Source: Orenia metallireducens (GTDB lineage: Bacteria; Bacillota; Halanaerobiia; Halobacteroidales; Halobacteroidaceae). From it: a stretch of DNA of 64,000 nt. Positions 1-7,578 of this stretch are shown one piece after another; position 1 is the stretch's first letter, and every line of letters starts with the position of its first letter. The stretch covers positions 1 through 64,000 of the forward strand of contig NZ_LWDV01000009.1 in the NCBI RefSeq assembly GCF_001693735.1. The letters are read 5' to 3'. Both the position numbers and the translations under genes were made by a program. The notes beneath the pieces were generated by a model. The model did no database searches. It saw only the letters and a program-made list of their open reading frames with translations, and had not been told where the DNA came from.

Positions 1-158
1 TTATTTCTAACTATTAAAGTAAAGAAAATAAAGGAATTTAAATAAATTACAAAGAATTATATTATATTCCTATTATTGGTACAGTTATTTTCTTATATTC
101 ATATAATTTCTTGAATATACATAGCAATAGGTTTATTTGATTTAGAGGAGGTGAAGAT

Positions 159-410
159 GTGGATTATTATATTTATGCAACTGACCATGCTATTGAAAGG
201 TATCAACAGCGTCAAAAAGCAATTAGTCGTCAAAAGGCTATTCATAATATAGTAGAAGGTGTAAAGAGAAGCCGACTGATTGGCTTTGCCAAAGGAAAGA
301 GAGAGATAAGAGAACATAGAGGTGTGATTTTTGTTTGTGAACTAGAAGGAGAGACAATGAATGTAATAACAATTTTAAATAGTAAAGCAGAATTAAGGTT
401 TATTGGATAA
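159..410 (+). CDS. Small DUF4258-like hypothetical protein
   Basis: An 83-residue protein of unknown role. The N-terminal pattern D-H-A-I-E-R-Y-x-x-R resembles the conserved H-A-x-x-R-x-x-x-R start of DUF4258-type small proteins, and the rest alternates short strands and a helix. The start is GTG at 159, set by GAGGAGGTG at 145-153; the ATG at 157 is in another frame. It is a single gene followed by an AT-rich hairpin terminator. Family assignment rests on this one motif; no toxin partner gene is seen beside it, so calling it a toxin would be unsupported. Confidence 0.6.
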   Translation: MDYYIYATDHAIERYQQRQKAISRQKAIHNIVEGVKRSRLIGFAKGKREIREHRGVIFVCELEGETMNVITILNSKAELRFIG

Positions 411-709
411 AATTAATTGATAGATTCTAAAAAATAAGATTATTAATAATTTTATTAAAACCTTATTTTTTAATGATTAATATTAGATTAATGTTAATAT
501 ATATTGTATACATAAGAAAACTATTAGAGAATTATATAAATAGATTTATTAAAGGAGCTATGATTATGATAAAAGAAAAAAGATATATAAACTTTAAATT
601 TTAAGTATAACAAATTAATTTGACTTATCATAAAAATTAATTATTGATTTGCTGTAAATAATTAGTTATACTATTAGTAAACTAGATGAGAAGAGAATTT
701 TAAGAGGAG
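411..709. other. Intergenic region upstream of the tryptophan transporter
   Basis: After the terminator, this AT-rich stretch holds a possible 14-codon ORF (560-604, with AAAGGAGC before its ATG) that contains no Trp codons. It also holds an 8-bp perfect inverted repeat, AGTATAAC (604-611) and GTTATACT (665-672), enclosing a nested AT hairpin. No T-box core motif or other known riboswitch was recognised. The structure could be an attenuator for the downstream gene, but the sequence alone does not show it. Confidence 0.35.
429..472 (+). terminator. Probable intrinsic terminator after the DUF4258-like gene
   Basis: The arms AAAAAATAAG (429-438) and CTTATTTTTT (462-471) are exact inverted repeats with a 23-base loop, and the right arm supplies the U-tract. 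The stem is AT-rich, so strength is uncertain. Confidence 0.5.
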
Positions 710-1258
710 ATGAGCAGAGTGAAGTTGAGAAAAGTTATTGAATCAAGTTTATTGTTGGCAGGGGGCTTTGTCTTACATCAAATTATGCCTCCTTTGGTAG
801 CAGGAATGAAACCAGATATGAGTTTATTAATGTTGTTCATAGTTGTATTATTGTATCAAGATAAGAAATTAACAATATTATCTGGTTTAGTAGCTGGAAT
901 TATTTCTGCATTAAGTACAACTTTTCCAGGTGGTCAAGTGGCTAATATGATTGACAAACCTATTACTGCTTTAGCTGTATTGGCTTTAGTGTTGTCAGGA
1001 AAGTATTTTAACTTATCGAAAAAGTTTAGTTTGGGGATTATTGGTGCTTTAGGTACTATCATAAGTGGTAGTATATTTTTAGGTATTGCTTCCTTGATAG
1101 TTGCTTTGCCACAATCATTTATGGTTTTATTTATTTCTGTAGTATTGCCTGCTGCATTGTTGAATACTTGTTTTCTGTATATGCTATATCCTATTATAGC
1201 TAAAATTAAAGGTTTGTTACCTAAAATTGAATTTGATTCTGAAAAAGAGACAGCCTAG
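710..1258 (+). CDS. trpP: Tryptophan transporter, TrpP (YhaG) family
   Basis: A 182-residue integral membrane protein with about five hydrophobic segments. The central stretch containing G-M-K-P-D, a loop with T-T-F-P-G-G-Q and then D-K-P-I-T-A is characteristic of the Firmicutes TrpP tryptophan uptake family, which has about this length. The family imports tryptophan through the cytoplasmic membrane. The start is set by AAGAGGAGATGAGC just upstream; ATG 710 is followed by S-R-V-K. The gene is monocistronic and its last codons form half of a strong terminator. The family identification is fairly secure; substrate is by homology. Confidence 0.8.
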   Translation: MSRVKLRKVIESSLLLAGGFVLHQIMPPLVAGMKPDMSLLMLFIVVLLYQDKKLTILSGLVAGIISALSTTFPGGQVANMIDKPITALAVLALVLSGKYFNLSKKFSLGIIGALGTIISGSIFLGIASLIVALPQSFMVLFISVVLPAALLNTCFLYMLYPIIAKIKGLLPKIEFDSEKETA

Positions 1259-1272
1259 GCTGTCTCTTTTTA
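1243..1272 (+). terminator. Terminator overlapping the trpP stop codon
   Basis: Bases 1243-1256 and 1257-1270 form a perfect 14-bp palindrome (AAAAGAGACAGCCT and its complement) followed by T residues. The trpP TAG stop (1256-1258) lies at the centre of the palindrome, so the terminator is built from coding sequence. Confidence 0.9.
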
Positions 1273-1383
1273 TTCTATAGAGGATTAATACAAGTTATTT
1301 TTTATTTCATGAATAATTTCTTTAAATTTGTTAAAACTAATTATGGTACTTATAGATAAACTACATTTCAGGAGGTTTACTAG

Positions 1384-1857
1384 ATGATAAAGTATCCAGA
1401 AGTGAAAGAATCAAGTCAAAGAATTGTTACAGTTTTGAGTCAATTGTACAAGCTGGGAGTTGTTGATTTTGACTATTCTGATTCTATTAAACTGTACTGT
1501 GAAGTAATTCCTGATGATAAAGAGTACTTAAAGGTAAAGGTCTGGTTAACAGAGCAGAATCAGTTATCTATTTATGAGGATATTAATGGAGGATTGGAGC
1601 ATAGGGATTTTGTAAGTGATATGGCAAAATATTTAGAGATAGTTGGTGAGTTGAACCTAGGTGATCTTAAAATAGAGAGATGGGATCATAAATCGAAAGA
1701 ATATCAATTGGATAAAGGAGCTATAGAGAATAATTGTTTTACATGTTACTATCGGACTAGACGGGGATATTGTAATCTTTTAAAGAGTTGGCATCCTAGA
1801 AAAGAAGGTAATTCAGCTTGTGCTTATTGGATCAAAGTTAAGGAGTTAGTTATTTAA
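1384..1857 (+). CDS. Hypothetical protein with C-terminal four-cysteine motif
   Basis: A 157-residue soluble protein not recognised as a named family. The first 100 residues look alpha/beta and acidic. The C-terminus carries Cys118, Cys121, Cys130 and Cys146 (C-x2-C-x8-C-x15-C) in a basic, aromatic-rich setting, which suggests a zinc or iron-sulfur site. GGAGG precedes the ATG by 9 bases. It is a single gene between terminators. No catalytic function can be assigned. Confidence 0.7.
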   Translation: MIKYPEVKESSQRIVTVLSQLYKLGVVDFDYSDSIKLYCEVIPDDKEYLKVKVWLTEQNQLSIYEDINGGLEHRDFVSDMAKYLEIVGELNLGDLKIERWDHKSKEYQLDKGAIENNCFTCYYRTRRGYCNLLKSWHPRKEGNSACAYWIKVKELVI

Positions 1858-1956
1858 TATAACCCTTACTTATCTTTTCATTATTGATTTATGAATGAGT
1901 ATATTATATAATAATAAAGCGTTAAAAAATATAATTACATATAATTATTATTTGTT

Positions 1957-1986
1957 GTGAGTTCTCATGAAACTCACTTTTTCTTT
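1957..1986 (+). terminator. Intrinsic terminator
   Basis: GTGAGTT (1957-1963) and AACTCAC (1971-1977) form a 7-bp stem with a 7-base loop, followed by TTTTTCTTTT. It lies about 100 bases after the Cys-motif gene and directly before the helicase gene. Confidence 0.7.
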
Positions 1987-2015
1987 TGTAAATCAAGTAA
2001 AAAGGAGAGTTAGTT

Positions 2016-4019
2016 ATGAATTTATCCTTAGCATTGAATGCTAAGCAATTAGAAGCAGTAAAGACAACTGAAGGACCAGTATTGGTCTTAGCAGGAGCAG
2101 GAAGTGGTAAGACAAGAGCTTTAACCTATAGGATAGCCTATCTAATTAATAAAGATGTTGATCCTTATAATATTTTGACATTAACCTTTACAAATAAGGC
2201 TGCTGAAGATATGAAGAGGAAGGTTGAGGAGTTAATTGGAGACATCTCTAAACGGATGTGGATGGGAACCTTTCACAGTGTTTGTGTAAGAATTATTAGT
2301 CAAAATATAAAAGCTTTAGGTTATGATTCTGGATTTGTCATTTATGACCAAAATGAAAGTAAAGATTTAGTTTCCGATATTATATTAACTATGAATTTAG
2401 ATAAAGAGAAGTATGATGCTAAAATTGTCTTAAATATGATTAATAAGGCTAAAATGAATATGTGGTCAAAAAGAGAATTGATTAACAATTATCTAGAGAT
2501 TGGTGGAGGTAGTGAAGAATTTTATCAGAATATTGGTGATGTTTATCTTAAATATAATGAGGTTTTAAAGGATAATAATGCCTTTGATTTTAATGATTTG
2601 ATTGGAAAGACTATTGAATTATTTGAAAGCAATGAGGATATATTAAAAAGATATCAGGATAGATTCAAATACATCTTGATTGATGAGTATCAAGATACAT
2701 CTCCTTTCCAGTATAAGCTGGCAAGTATGTTAGCAGGAAAGCATCAAAATATATTCGTTGTTGGAGATGACTATCAAAGCATCTATAAGTTCCGTGGAGC
2801 AGATATGGAGAACATATTAAACTTTAATGAAGATTATCCTGAATGTAAAACTATTAAATTAGAACAGAATTATCGCTCTAAAAAGAATATTATTGAAGCA
2901 TCAAATGCTCTAATATCTAATAATTATCGCCAATTTGATAAGAAAGCTTGGACTGAAAAGGATGAAGGAGAGCCGATTATTATCTGTGAAGCTTTAAATG
3001 AATATGGTGAAGCAGATTATGTAGCAGAAGAAATTGATAATTTAATTAGGTTTACTAATTATAGTTATAATGATGTTGCTATCTTATATCGTTCTAATCA
3101 TCAATCGAGGGTATTAGAAGAGGCTTTTATTAGAAGAAGGATACCTTATCATATTGTTGGAGGATTAGGCTTTTATGATCGTAAGGAGATTAAAGATATT
3201 ATCAGTTACTTAAAGGTTGCTGTTAATCCACAAGATACTATTGCCTTAAAGAGGATTGTTAATGCACCTAAAAGAGGTATTGGAGCTAAGACTCTGGATA
3301 AATTGATCAATCATGCTCAAAAGTATGTACCTGAATTTAATTTATTCAGTTTTTCTCAAGAGGATAATAGCTTGGGGCTGTTTGATGTTATGAAAGATCC
3401 TACTGGAGTATCAGGAATTGGCAAGAAGACAGCAGAAAGGATAAAACAATTTAGACGTGATTTAGAAGATGTCATTACAGTAAAGGAGTCAAGGATTACT
3501 CTACCAGAGAAGGTGGACAAGATTATGAAGGTGAGTGGATATCAGGCTATGTTAGAGCTTGATGGCTCAGAGACTGCTTTAAATAGATTAGATAATTTAG
3601 CTGAATTCTTGGCTTTAACAGAGAATTACTATAATAAGAATCAAGATAGAGACTTGGAGGATTTTGTTAGAGACCTTAAGCTTTTATCTGATCAAGATGA
3701 TATGAATAACTCTAATCAAATCAAGATGATGACTGTTCATGCTTCTAAAGGGCTAGAATTTCCTGTTATCTTTATAGTTGGGATGGAAGAGGATACATTT
3801 CCTCATTATAGAAGTGTTAAGACTGGTATGTTAGAGGAGATAGAAGAGGAGAGAAGACTGTGTTATGTGGCTATGACTAGGGCTGCTGATAGGTTATTTA
3901 TGACTTATGCTAGGGAAAGACAACGTTATGGTGAAACACGATCTATGACCCCTTCTCGTTTTTTAGATGAAATTCCAACAGAACTTATTTTAGAGGGTAA
4001 TCATTATCGAAATTTATAA
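2016..4019 (+). CDS. UvrD/Rep/PcrA-family ATP-dependent DNA helicase
   Basis: A 667-residue superfamily 1A 3'-5' DNA helicase. Visible motifs in order are Walker A GAGSGKT (27-33), T-L-T-F-T-N-K-A-A (Ia), D-E-Y-Q-D-T (II), G-D-D-Y-Q-S-I-Y-K-F-R-G-A (III), Q-N-Y-R-S (IV), T-V-H-A-S-K-G-L-E-F (V) and V-A-M-T-R-A (VI). It is a little shorter than typical PcrA (about 720-740) and ends shortly after motif VI without the usual C-terminal tail. Such proteins act in repair and replication restart by unwinding DNA and displacing proteins. AAAAAGGAGAG lies before the ATG. It is a stand-alone gene; whether it is the housekeeping PcrA or a paralogue cannot be told here. Confidence 0.93.
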   Translation: MNLSLALNAKQLEAVKTTEGPVLVLAGAGSGKTRALTYRIAYLINKDVDPYNILTLTFTNKAAEDMKRKVEELIGDISKRMWMGTFHSVCVRIISQNIKALGYDSGFVIYDQNESKDLVSDIILTMNLDKEKYDAKIVLNMINKAKMNMWSKRELINNYLEIGGGSEEFYQNIGDVYLKYNEVLKDNNAFDFNDLIGKTIELFESNEDILKRYQDRFKYILIDEYQDTSPFQYKLASMLAGKHQNIFVVGDDYQSIYKFRGADMENILNFNEDYPECKTIKLEQNYRSKKNIIEASNALISNNYRQFDKKAWTEKDEGEPIIICEALNEYGEADYVAEEIDNLIRFTNYSYNDVAILYRSNHQSRVLEEAFIRRRIPYHIVGGLGFYDRKEIKDIISYLKVAVNPQDTIALKRIVNAPKRGIGAKTLDKLINHAQKYVPEFNLFSFSQEDNSLGLFDVMKDPTGVSGIGKKTAERIKQFRRDLEDVITVKESRITLPEKVDKIMKVSGYQAMLELDGSETALNRLDNLAEFLALTENYYNKNQDRDLEDFVRDLKLLSDQDDMNNSNQIKMMTVHASKGLEFPVIFIVGMEEDTFPHYRSVKTGMLEEIEEERRLCYVAMTRAADRLFMTYARERQRYGETRSMTPSRFLDEIPTELILEGNHYRNL

Positions 4020-4125
4020 TTAATAGTACACTATACAGTATTATAAGATTTTACTATGCTCCTTAATAATACTTTTGAATCTACTTACTTAACATAAAAA
4101 ATATTTAAATATAAAAATTTTAATA

Positions 4126-4150
4126 AGGGGTGGTTTTTACCATCCCTATT
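4126..4150 (+). terminator. Probable terminator after the helicase gene
   Basis: AGGGGTGGT (4126-4134) pairs with ACCATCCCT (4139-4147) with one G-T wobble and a 4-base T loop. The downstream U-tract is poor (ATTCTATATTT), so confidence is moderate. Confidence 0.45.
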
Positions 4151-4187
4151 CTATATTTAATTAATATTTTTCTAGAATGAAAAAACT

Positions 4188-4217
4188 TTGAAGATGGGAT
4201 GATAATTGTAGTATAAT
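4188..4217 (+). promoter_or_regulatory. Sigma-A-type promoter for ndk
   Basis: TTGAAG (4188-4193) and TATAAT (4212-4217) are separated by 18 bases, giving a start near 4224, about 36 bases before the ndk start codon. Confidence 0.55.
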
Positions 4218-4259
4218 ATTACCAAGGAACATAATATATTACTGATAGGGGGAATGAAA

Positions 4260-4682
4260 ATGGAACAGACATTGGTACTTATTAAACCTGATGCAGTAGT
4301 GAATAGAAAGATTGCTAAAGTTATTGGACGGTTTGAAGATAAGGGGCTAAAGATTGAGGGGATGAAGATGGTCTGGATAGATGAAGAACTCGCTAAGGAG
4401 CATTATAAACAGCATATCTCTAAGAGTTTCCTTCCTAGATTAATATCTTATATCACACAAGCCCCAGTAGTTGCTATGGTGATTTCCGGTCCAGAAGCAA
4501 TTAAGACAGTTAGAAATTTAGTAGGAGATACAGATCCTCTTAAGGCTTTACCAGGGACTATAAGAGGAGATTTAGCTTTAGATTTAGATTCAGGGAATAT
4601 TATACATGCTTCTGATTCTAATGGTAGTGCTATGAAAGAGATTGAACTTTTCTTTACTGCTGAAGAGATTTATAGTTATTGA
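4260..4682 (+). CDS. ndk: Nucleoside diphosphate kinase
   Basis: A 140-residue NDP kinase that transfers phosphate from NTPs to NDPs through a phosphohistidine. The N-terminal E-Q-T-L-V-L-I-K-P-D-A-V and the active-site N-I-I-H-A-S-D-S (His116) are diagnostic, and the length is normal for the family. Two in-frame ATGs occur, at 4254 and 4260. The Shine-Dalgarno AGGGGG (4247-4252) is only one base from the first but seven from the second, and family members begin M-E-x-T-L, so 4260 is chosen. It is monocistronic, with a promoter just upstream and a strong terminator just after. Confidence 0.97.
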   Translation: MEQTLVLIKPDAVVNRKIAKVIGRFEDKGLKIEGMKMVWIDEELAKEHYKQHISKSFLPRLISYITQAPVVAMVISGPEAIKTVRNLVGDTDPLKALPGTIRGDLALDLDSGNIIHASDSNGSAMKEIELFFTAEEIYSY

Positions 4683-4692
4683 TTTTTTAATA

Positions 4693-4730
4693 AATAATAG
4701 GTGTAGAATTTATTCTACACCTATTATTTT
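4693..4730 (+). terminator. Intrinsic terminator of ndk
   Basis: A long stem with core AGGTGTAGAAT and ATTCTACACCT, extended by AATAAT/ATTATT (4693-4728), has a very short loop and ends in TTTT. It lies 10 bases after the stop codon. Confidence 0.9.
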
Positions 4731-5313
4731 ATCAATTAGAATAGTTTGTAGATTTATGAATTTAGAAATTAATTTAAATATAAAACAATATGGGTTAAAT
4801 TATGATATTCTGATTTTTTAAAAATAAACAAAATTATTAGATGCTATTTATTCCAAGAATGCTTCCATGGGGTGTCCTCATTCTACTTCCTTAGATGTAG
4901 TATTTTTAGGACCAAAAAATAACTAGACCTATGGGTTTATTTTTAAATTTATTACCAAAATTTTTTGCTCAAAAAAACTGTAGAAAAATCTTCGTGGCAA
5001 AGTTAACTCAGTTGGCAATAAAATTGCTTATGATTATTATTGATTAGGATATTTAGTCAAAACTTAATTTGATTTTAAATTTTAGCTCAATTTTTTGGAT
5101 TATAATCGTTTATTTCGTTTGTGCGATTATATTTTTAAGTTAACTATTGAGTACATTTAATTAATTTTATAGTGAATCTACTACTAGATATATAGGTTAG
5201 TGACTATTATATAAATTATTGAAAAATAATGAATTTATACTAGATAAATAAAGGAATTCATTGAATAAATATAGAATTCAAAATAGGAGTAAAATAGGAG
5301 GAGGGAGTAGAAA
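4731..5313. other. Gene-free AT-rich region before the malic enzyme gene
   Basis: No ORF with a credible start is visible in this 580-base gap. The only GC-richer patch is 4848-4925, which includes CCATGGGGTGTCC and a stretch that on the minus strand reads like the end of a short ORF. It might be a decayed mobile-element end, but nothing diagnostic was found. The rest is AT-rich spacer with the ribosome binding site of the next gene at its right end. Confidence 0.4.
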
Positions 5314-6522
5314 GTGTCACTAAAAGAAGAAGCACTATTATTACATAAGAAGAATCAGGGAAAGATAACTGTAAATAGTAAAGTAGAAGTTAAGAATAGA
5401 GAAGACTTAACTTTGGCTTATAGTCCTGGGGTGGCTGAGCCTTGTTTAGAGATTGTTAAGGATAAATCAGAGGTATATAATTATACTGCAAAGGGTAACT
5501 TAGTAGCAGTTGTTTCTGATGGAACTGCTGTTTTAGGATTGGGGGATATTGGTCCAGAAGCTGCAATGCCAGTTATGGAAGGGAAAGCAGTCTTGTTTAA
5601 GGAATTTGCTGGAGTTGATGCTTTTCCTATCTGTTTAAATACTAAAGATGTTGATGAGATAGTAGAGACTGTGAAAAGATTAGAACCTACCTTTGGGGGT
5701 ATAAATTTAGAGGATATTTCAGCACCACGCTGTATAGAGATTGAAGAAAGATTAAAGAAGGAGCTAGATATTCCTGTCTTCCATGATGATCAACATGGAA
5801 CAGCAATTGTAGTCTTAGCAGGATTGATTAATGCAGCTAAATCTGTAGATAAAAAGTTAGAGGATTTGAAGGTGTTAGTCAATGGAGCAGGGGCAGCGGG
5901 ATTGGCTATTGCTAGGTTATTATTAAATGTTGGAATTAAAGATATAATCTTAGTTGATAAATTTGGTGCTTTGGCTTCTGGTGTTAAAGAGATGAACACT
6001 ATTCAAAAAGAGTTAGCAGAGATAACCAATCCAGAAGGTAAGAGAGGTAGCTTAGGTGAGGTAATCGTTGGTAGAGACGTCTTCATTGGTGTTTCAGCTC
6101 CTAATATATTGACTAAGGATATGGTTGAAAGTATGGCTAAGGATGCGATTATTTTTGCTATGGCGAATCCTGTTCCAGAGATAAATCCTGATTTAGCTAA
6201 AGAAGCAGGTGCTAAAATAATAGGGACTGGTCGTTCTGATTATCCAAATCAGGTCAATAATGTATTGGCTTTTCCAGGTATCTTTAAAGGTGCATTAAAG
6301 GTACAGGCAAGGGAGATTACTGAACAGATGAAGATTGCTGCTGCTTATGGTATAGCAGAATTAATTGATGAAGATGAATTATCGGCTGATTATGTTATTC
6401 CTAATCCCTTTAATAAAAAAGTGGTAAATAGGGTGGCTTTAGAGGTGGCTAAGAAGGCTATAAAGGATGGTTTGGCTAAAAGAGTTCTAAGTGAGGAAGA
6501 GTTGCAGAAAGAGTTTTCTTAA
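5314..6522 (+). CDS. NAD-dependent malic enzyme (malate dehydrogenase, oxaloacetate-decarboxylating)
   Basis: A 402-residue bacterial short-form malic enzyme converting malate to pyruvate and CO2 with NAD(P)+ reduction. Features include Y-S-P-G-V-A-E-P-C near residue 38, the metal-binding region N-L-E-D-I-S-A-P-R-C followed by F-H-D-D-Q-H-G-T-A, and the Rossmann loop N-G-A-G-A-A-G-L-A. The length is typical of anaerobic Firmicutes enzymes, without a fused PTA domain. The start is GTG 5314, preceded by AGGAGGAGGGAG. It is a single gene sharing a downstream bidirectional terminator with rpmB. NAD versus NADP preference is not certain from sequence. Confidence 0.95.
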   Translation: MSLKEEALLLHKKNQGKITVNSKVEVKNREDLTLAYSPGVAEPCLEIVKDKSEVYNYTAKGNLVAVVSDGTAVLGLGDIGPEAAMPVMEGKAVLFKEFAGVDAFPICLNTKDVDEIVETVKRLEPTFGGINLEDISAPRCIEIEERLKKELDIPVFHDDQHGTAIVVLAGLINAAKSVDKKLEDLKVLVNGAGAAGLAIARLLLNVGIKDIILVDKFGALASGVKEMNTIQKELAEITNPEGKRGSLGEVIVGRDVFIGVSAPNILTKDMVESMAKDAIIFAMANPVPEINPDLAKEAGAKIIGTGRSDYPNQVNNVLAFPGIFKGALKVQAREITEQMKIAAAYGIAELIDEDELSADYVIPNPFNKKVVNRVALEVAKKAIKDGLAKRVLSEEELQKEFS

Positions 6523-6544
6523 TTTGTACTAAAAGGTATCAATT

Positions 6545-6587
6545 AAAAAAAGCAAGGAGATTAATATTAATCTCCTTGCTTTAATTG
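6545..6587. terminator. Bidirectional terminator between the malic enzyme gene and rpmB
   Basis: AAAGCAAGGAGATTAAT (6549-6565) and its exact complement (6566-6582) form a 17-bp palindrome. The A-run at 6545-6551 gives a strong U-tract for the minus-strand rpmB transcript; the plus-strand side ends in TTTAATT. It serves the two convergent genes. Confidence 0.9.
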
Positions 6588-6589
6588 AA

Positions 6590-6820
6590 TTAGTATGCTC
6601 TTTCTACCTTGCCTGCTTTTAAGCAAGAAGTACATACCTTAATTTTTTTAGTAGTACCATCAACAACAGCTTTAACTTTTTGTAGGTTAGGTCGTTGAGT
6701 TCTTTTTGCAATACCAGTTACATTACGACCAACTCCACCTTCTTTTTTAGCCTTACCTCTACGAGTAACACTATTAGCAGTATTAGATCCTTTTCCACAG
6801 ATTTCACAAATCCTTGCCAT
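6590..6820 (-). CDS. rpmB: 50S ribosomal protein L28
   Basis: A 76-residue bL28 of the large ribosomal subunit, starting M-A-R-I-C-E-I-C-G-K-G. It has the zinc-type cysteine pairs Cys5/Cys8 and Cys63/Cys66, so it is the C+ form. It is longer than the common 62-63-residue form through a basic, Gly-rich insertion around residues 20-45. AAAGGAGGTG precedes the ATG on the minus strand. It is divergent from the DUF1858 gene. In Firmicutes rpmB is often found next to asp23 and the DAK2 gene, as here. Confidence 0.97.
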   Translation of the reverse strand: MARICEICGKGSNTANSVTRRGKAKKEGGVGRNVTGIAKRTQRPNLQKVKAVVDGTTKKIKVCTSCLKAGKVERAY

Positions 6821-6987
6821 TTATTGCACCTCCTTTAATCTATATCAATATTTTTATGTTTTAGCTAGAACCACTTAAACATTTTAACATAAAAGGTGGG
6901 TAAGTAGCAAGGTTAATTTTGTATTTTATCTTATAAAGAAGGATTTTATTGACTTCTATTGAATAATAATCAGGTAGGAGGTCAAAC

Positions 6988-7188
6988 ATGAAACTTAGTA
7001 AAGAGACATCTGTATTAAAAATTTTGCAGGAGTATCCAGAGATTAACCAAATTTTTGTAGCTCATGGTCTAGGATGTGCTAAGTGTTTAGCTGCCGACTA
7101 TGAAGATTTAGAAACAGTAGCCAAGGCTAACAATTTAGATTTAAAGATGTTATTAAATGAATTAAATAATTTTATTCAAAATAATTGA
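6988..7188 (+). CDS. DUF1858 redox-disulfide domain protein
   Basis: A 66-residue protein consisting of one DUF1858 domain (described in databases as the hybrid-cluster-protein-associated redox disulfide domain). The hallmark is H-G-L-G-C-A-K-C, giving a C-x2-C pair at Cys30/Cys33. It begins K-L-S-K-E-T-S-V-L-K-I-L and has the typical helix-rich ending. GTAGGAGG precedes the ATG. It lies 21 bases before the asp23 gene, so the two are likely cotranscribed. The biological role of the family is not established. Confidence 0.88.
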   Translation: MKLSKETSVLKILQEYPEINQIFVAHGLGCAKCLAADYEDLETVAKANNLDLKMLLNELNNFIQNN

Positions 7189-7209
7189 TTTAACAAGGGG
7201 GAATAAAGT

Positions 7210-7578
7210 ATGACAACAGGGCAAGAGTTGACAAATGAGTTAGGAATGGTTAAAATATCTGAGGAAGTTATTTCAATTATTGCGGGTTTAGCTGCAATGG
7301 AATGTTATGGATTGGTAGGTATGGCTGGTAAGACTATTCAAGATGGTCTAGCAAAGTTATTAGGAAATGATCATTTAAGTAAAGGGGTTGAAGTAGAAAC
7401 TACCGAAGAAGGAGTAAGTGTGGATTTATATATTATAGTAGAATATGGGACAAAAATTTCAGAGGTAGCTAATAATATAATTGATAGAGTAAAATATACT
7501 TTAGAAGAGATGACAGGGGTAAATGTTTTAGAAGTTAACATTAATGTACAAGGAGTGAGGGTGAATAATGCTACCTGA
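7210..7578 (+). CDS. Asp23/Gls24 family protein
   Basis: A 122-residue Asp23/Gls24 family member. The family core is seen as I-S-E-E-V-I-S-I-I-A-G-L-A-A-M-E-C-Y-G-L-V-G-M (about 16-40) and a C-terminal V-N-V-L-E-V-N-I-N-V-Q-G-V. In Firmicutes one such gene almost always precedes the DAK2/FakA gene, and it does so here with an 11-base overlap, so translational coupling is likely. Members are linked to envelope stress; this paralogue's exact role is unknown. Confidence 0.92.
   Translation: MTTGQELTNELGMVKISEEVISIIAGLAAMECYGLVGMAGKTIQDGLAKLLGNDHLSKGVEVETTEEGVSVDLYIIVEYGTKISEVANNIIDRVKYTLEEMTGVNVLEVNINVQGVRVNNAT

Noticed and set aside
560-604. Leader peptide controlling trpP
   Set aside because: The 14-codon ORF has a ribosome binding site but no Trp codons, and no mutually exclusive hairpins could be drawn with confidence, so it is not called as a gene.
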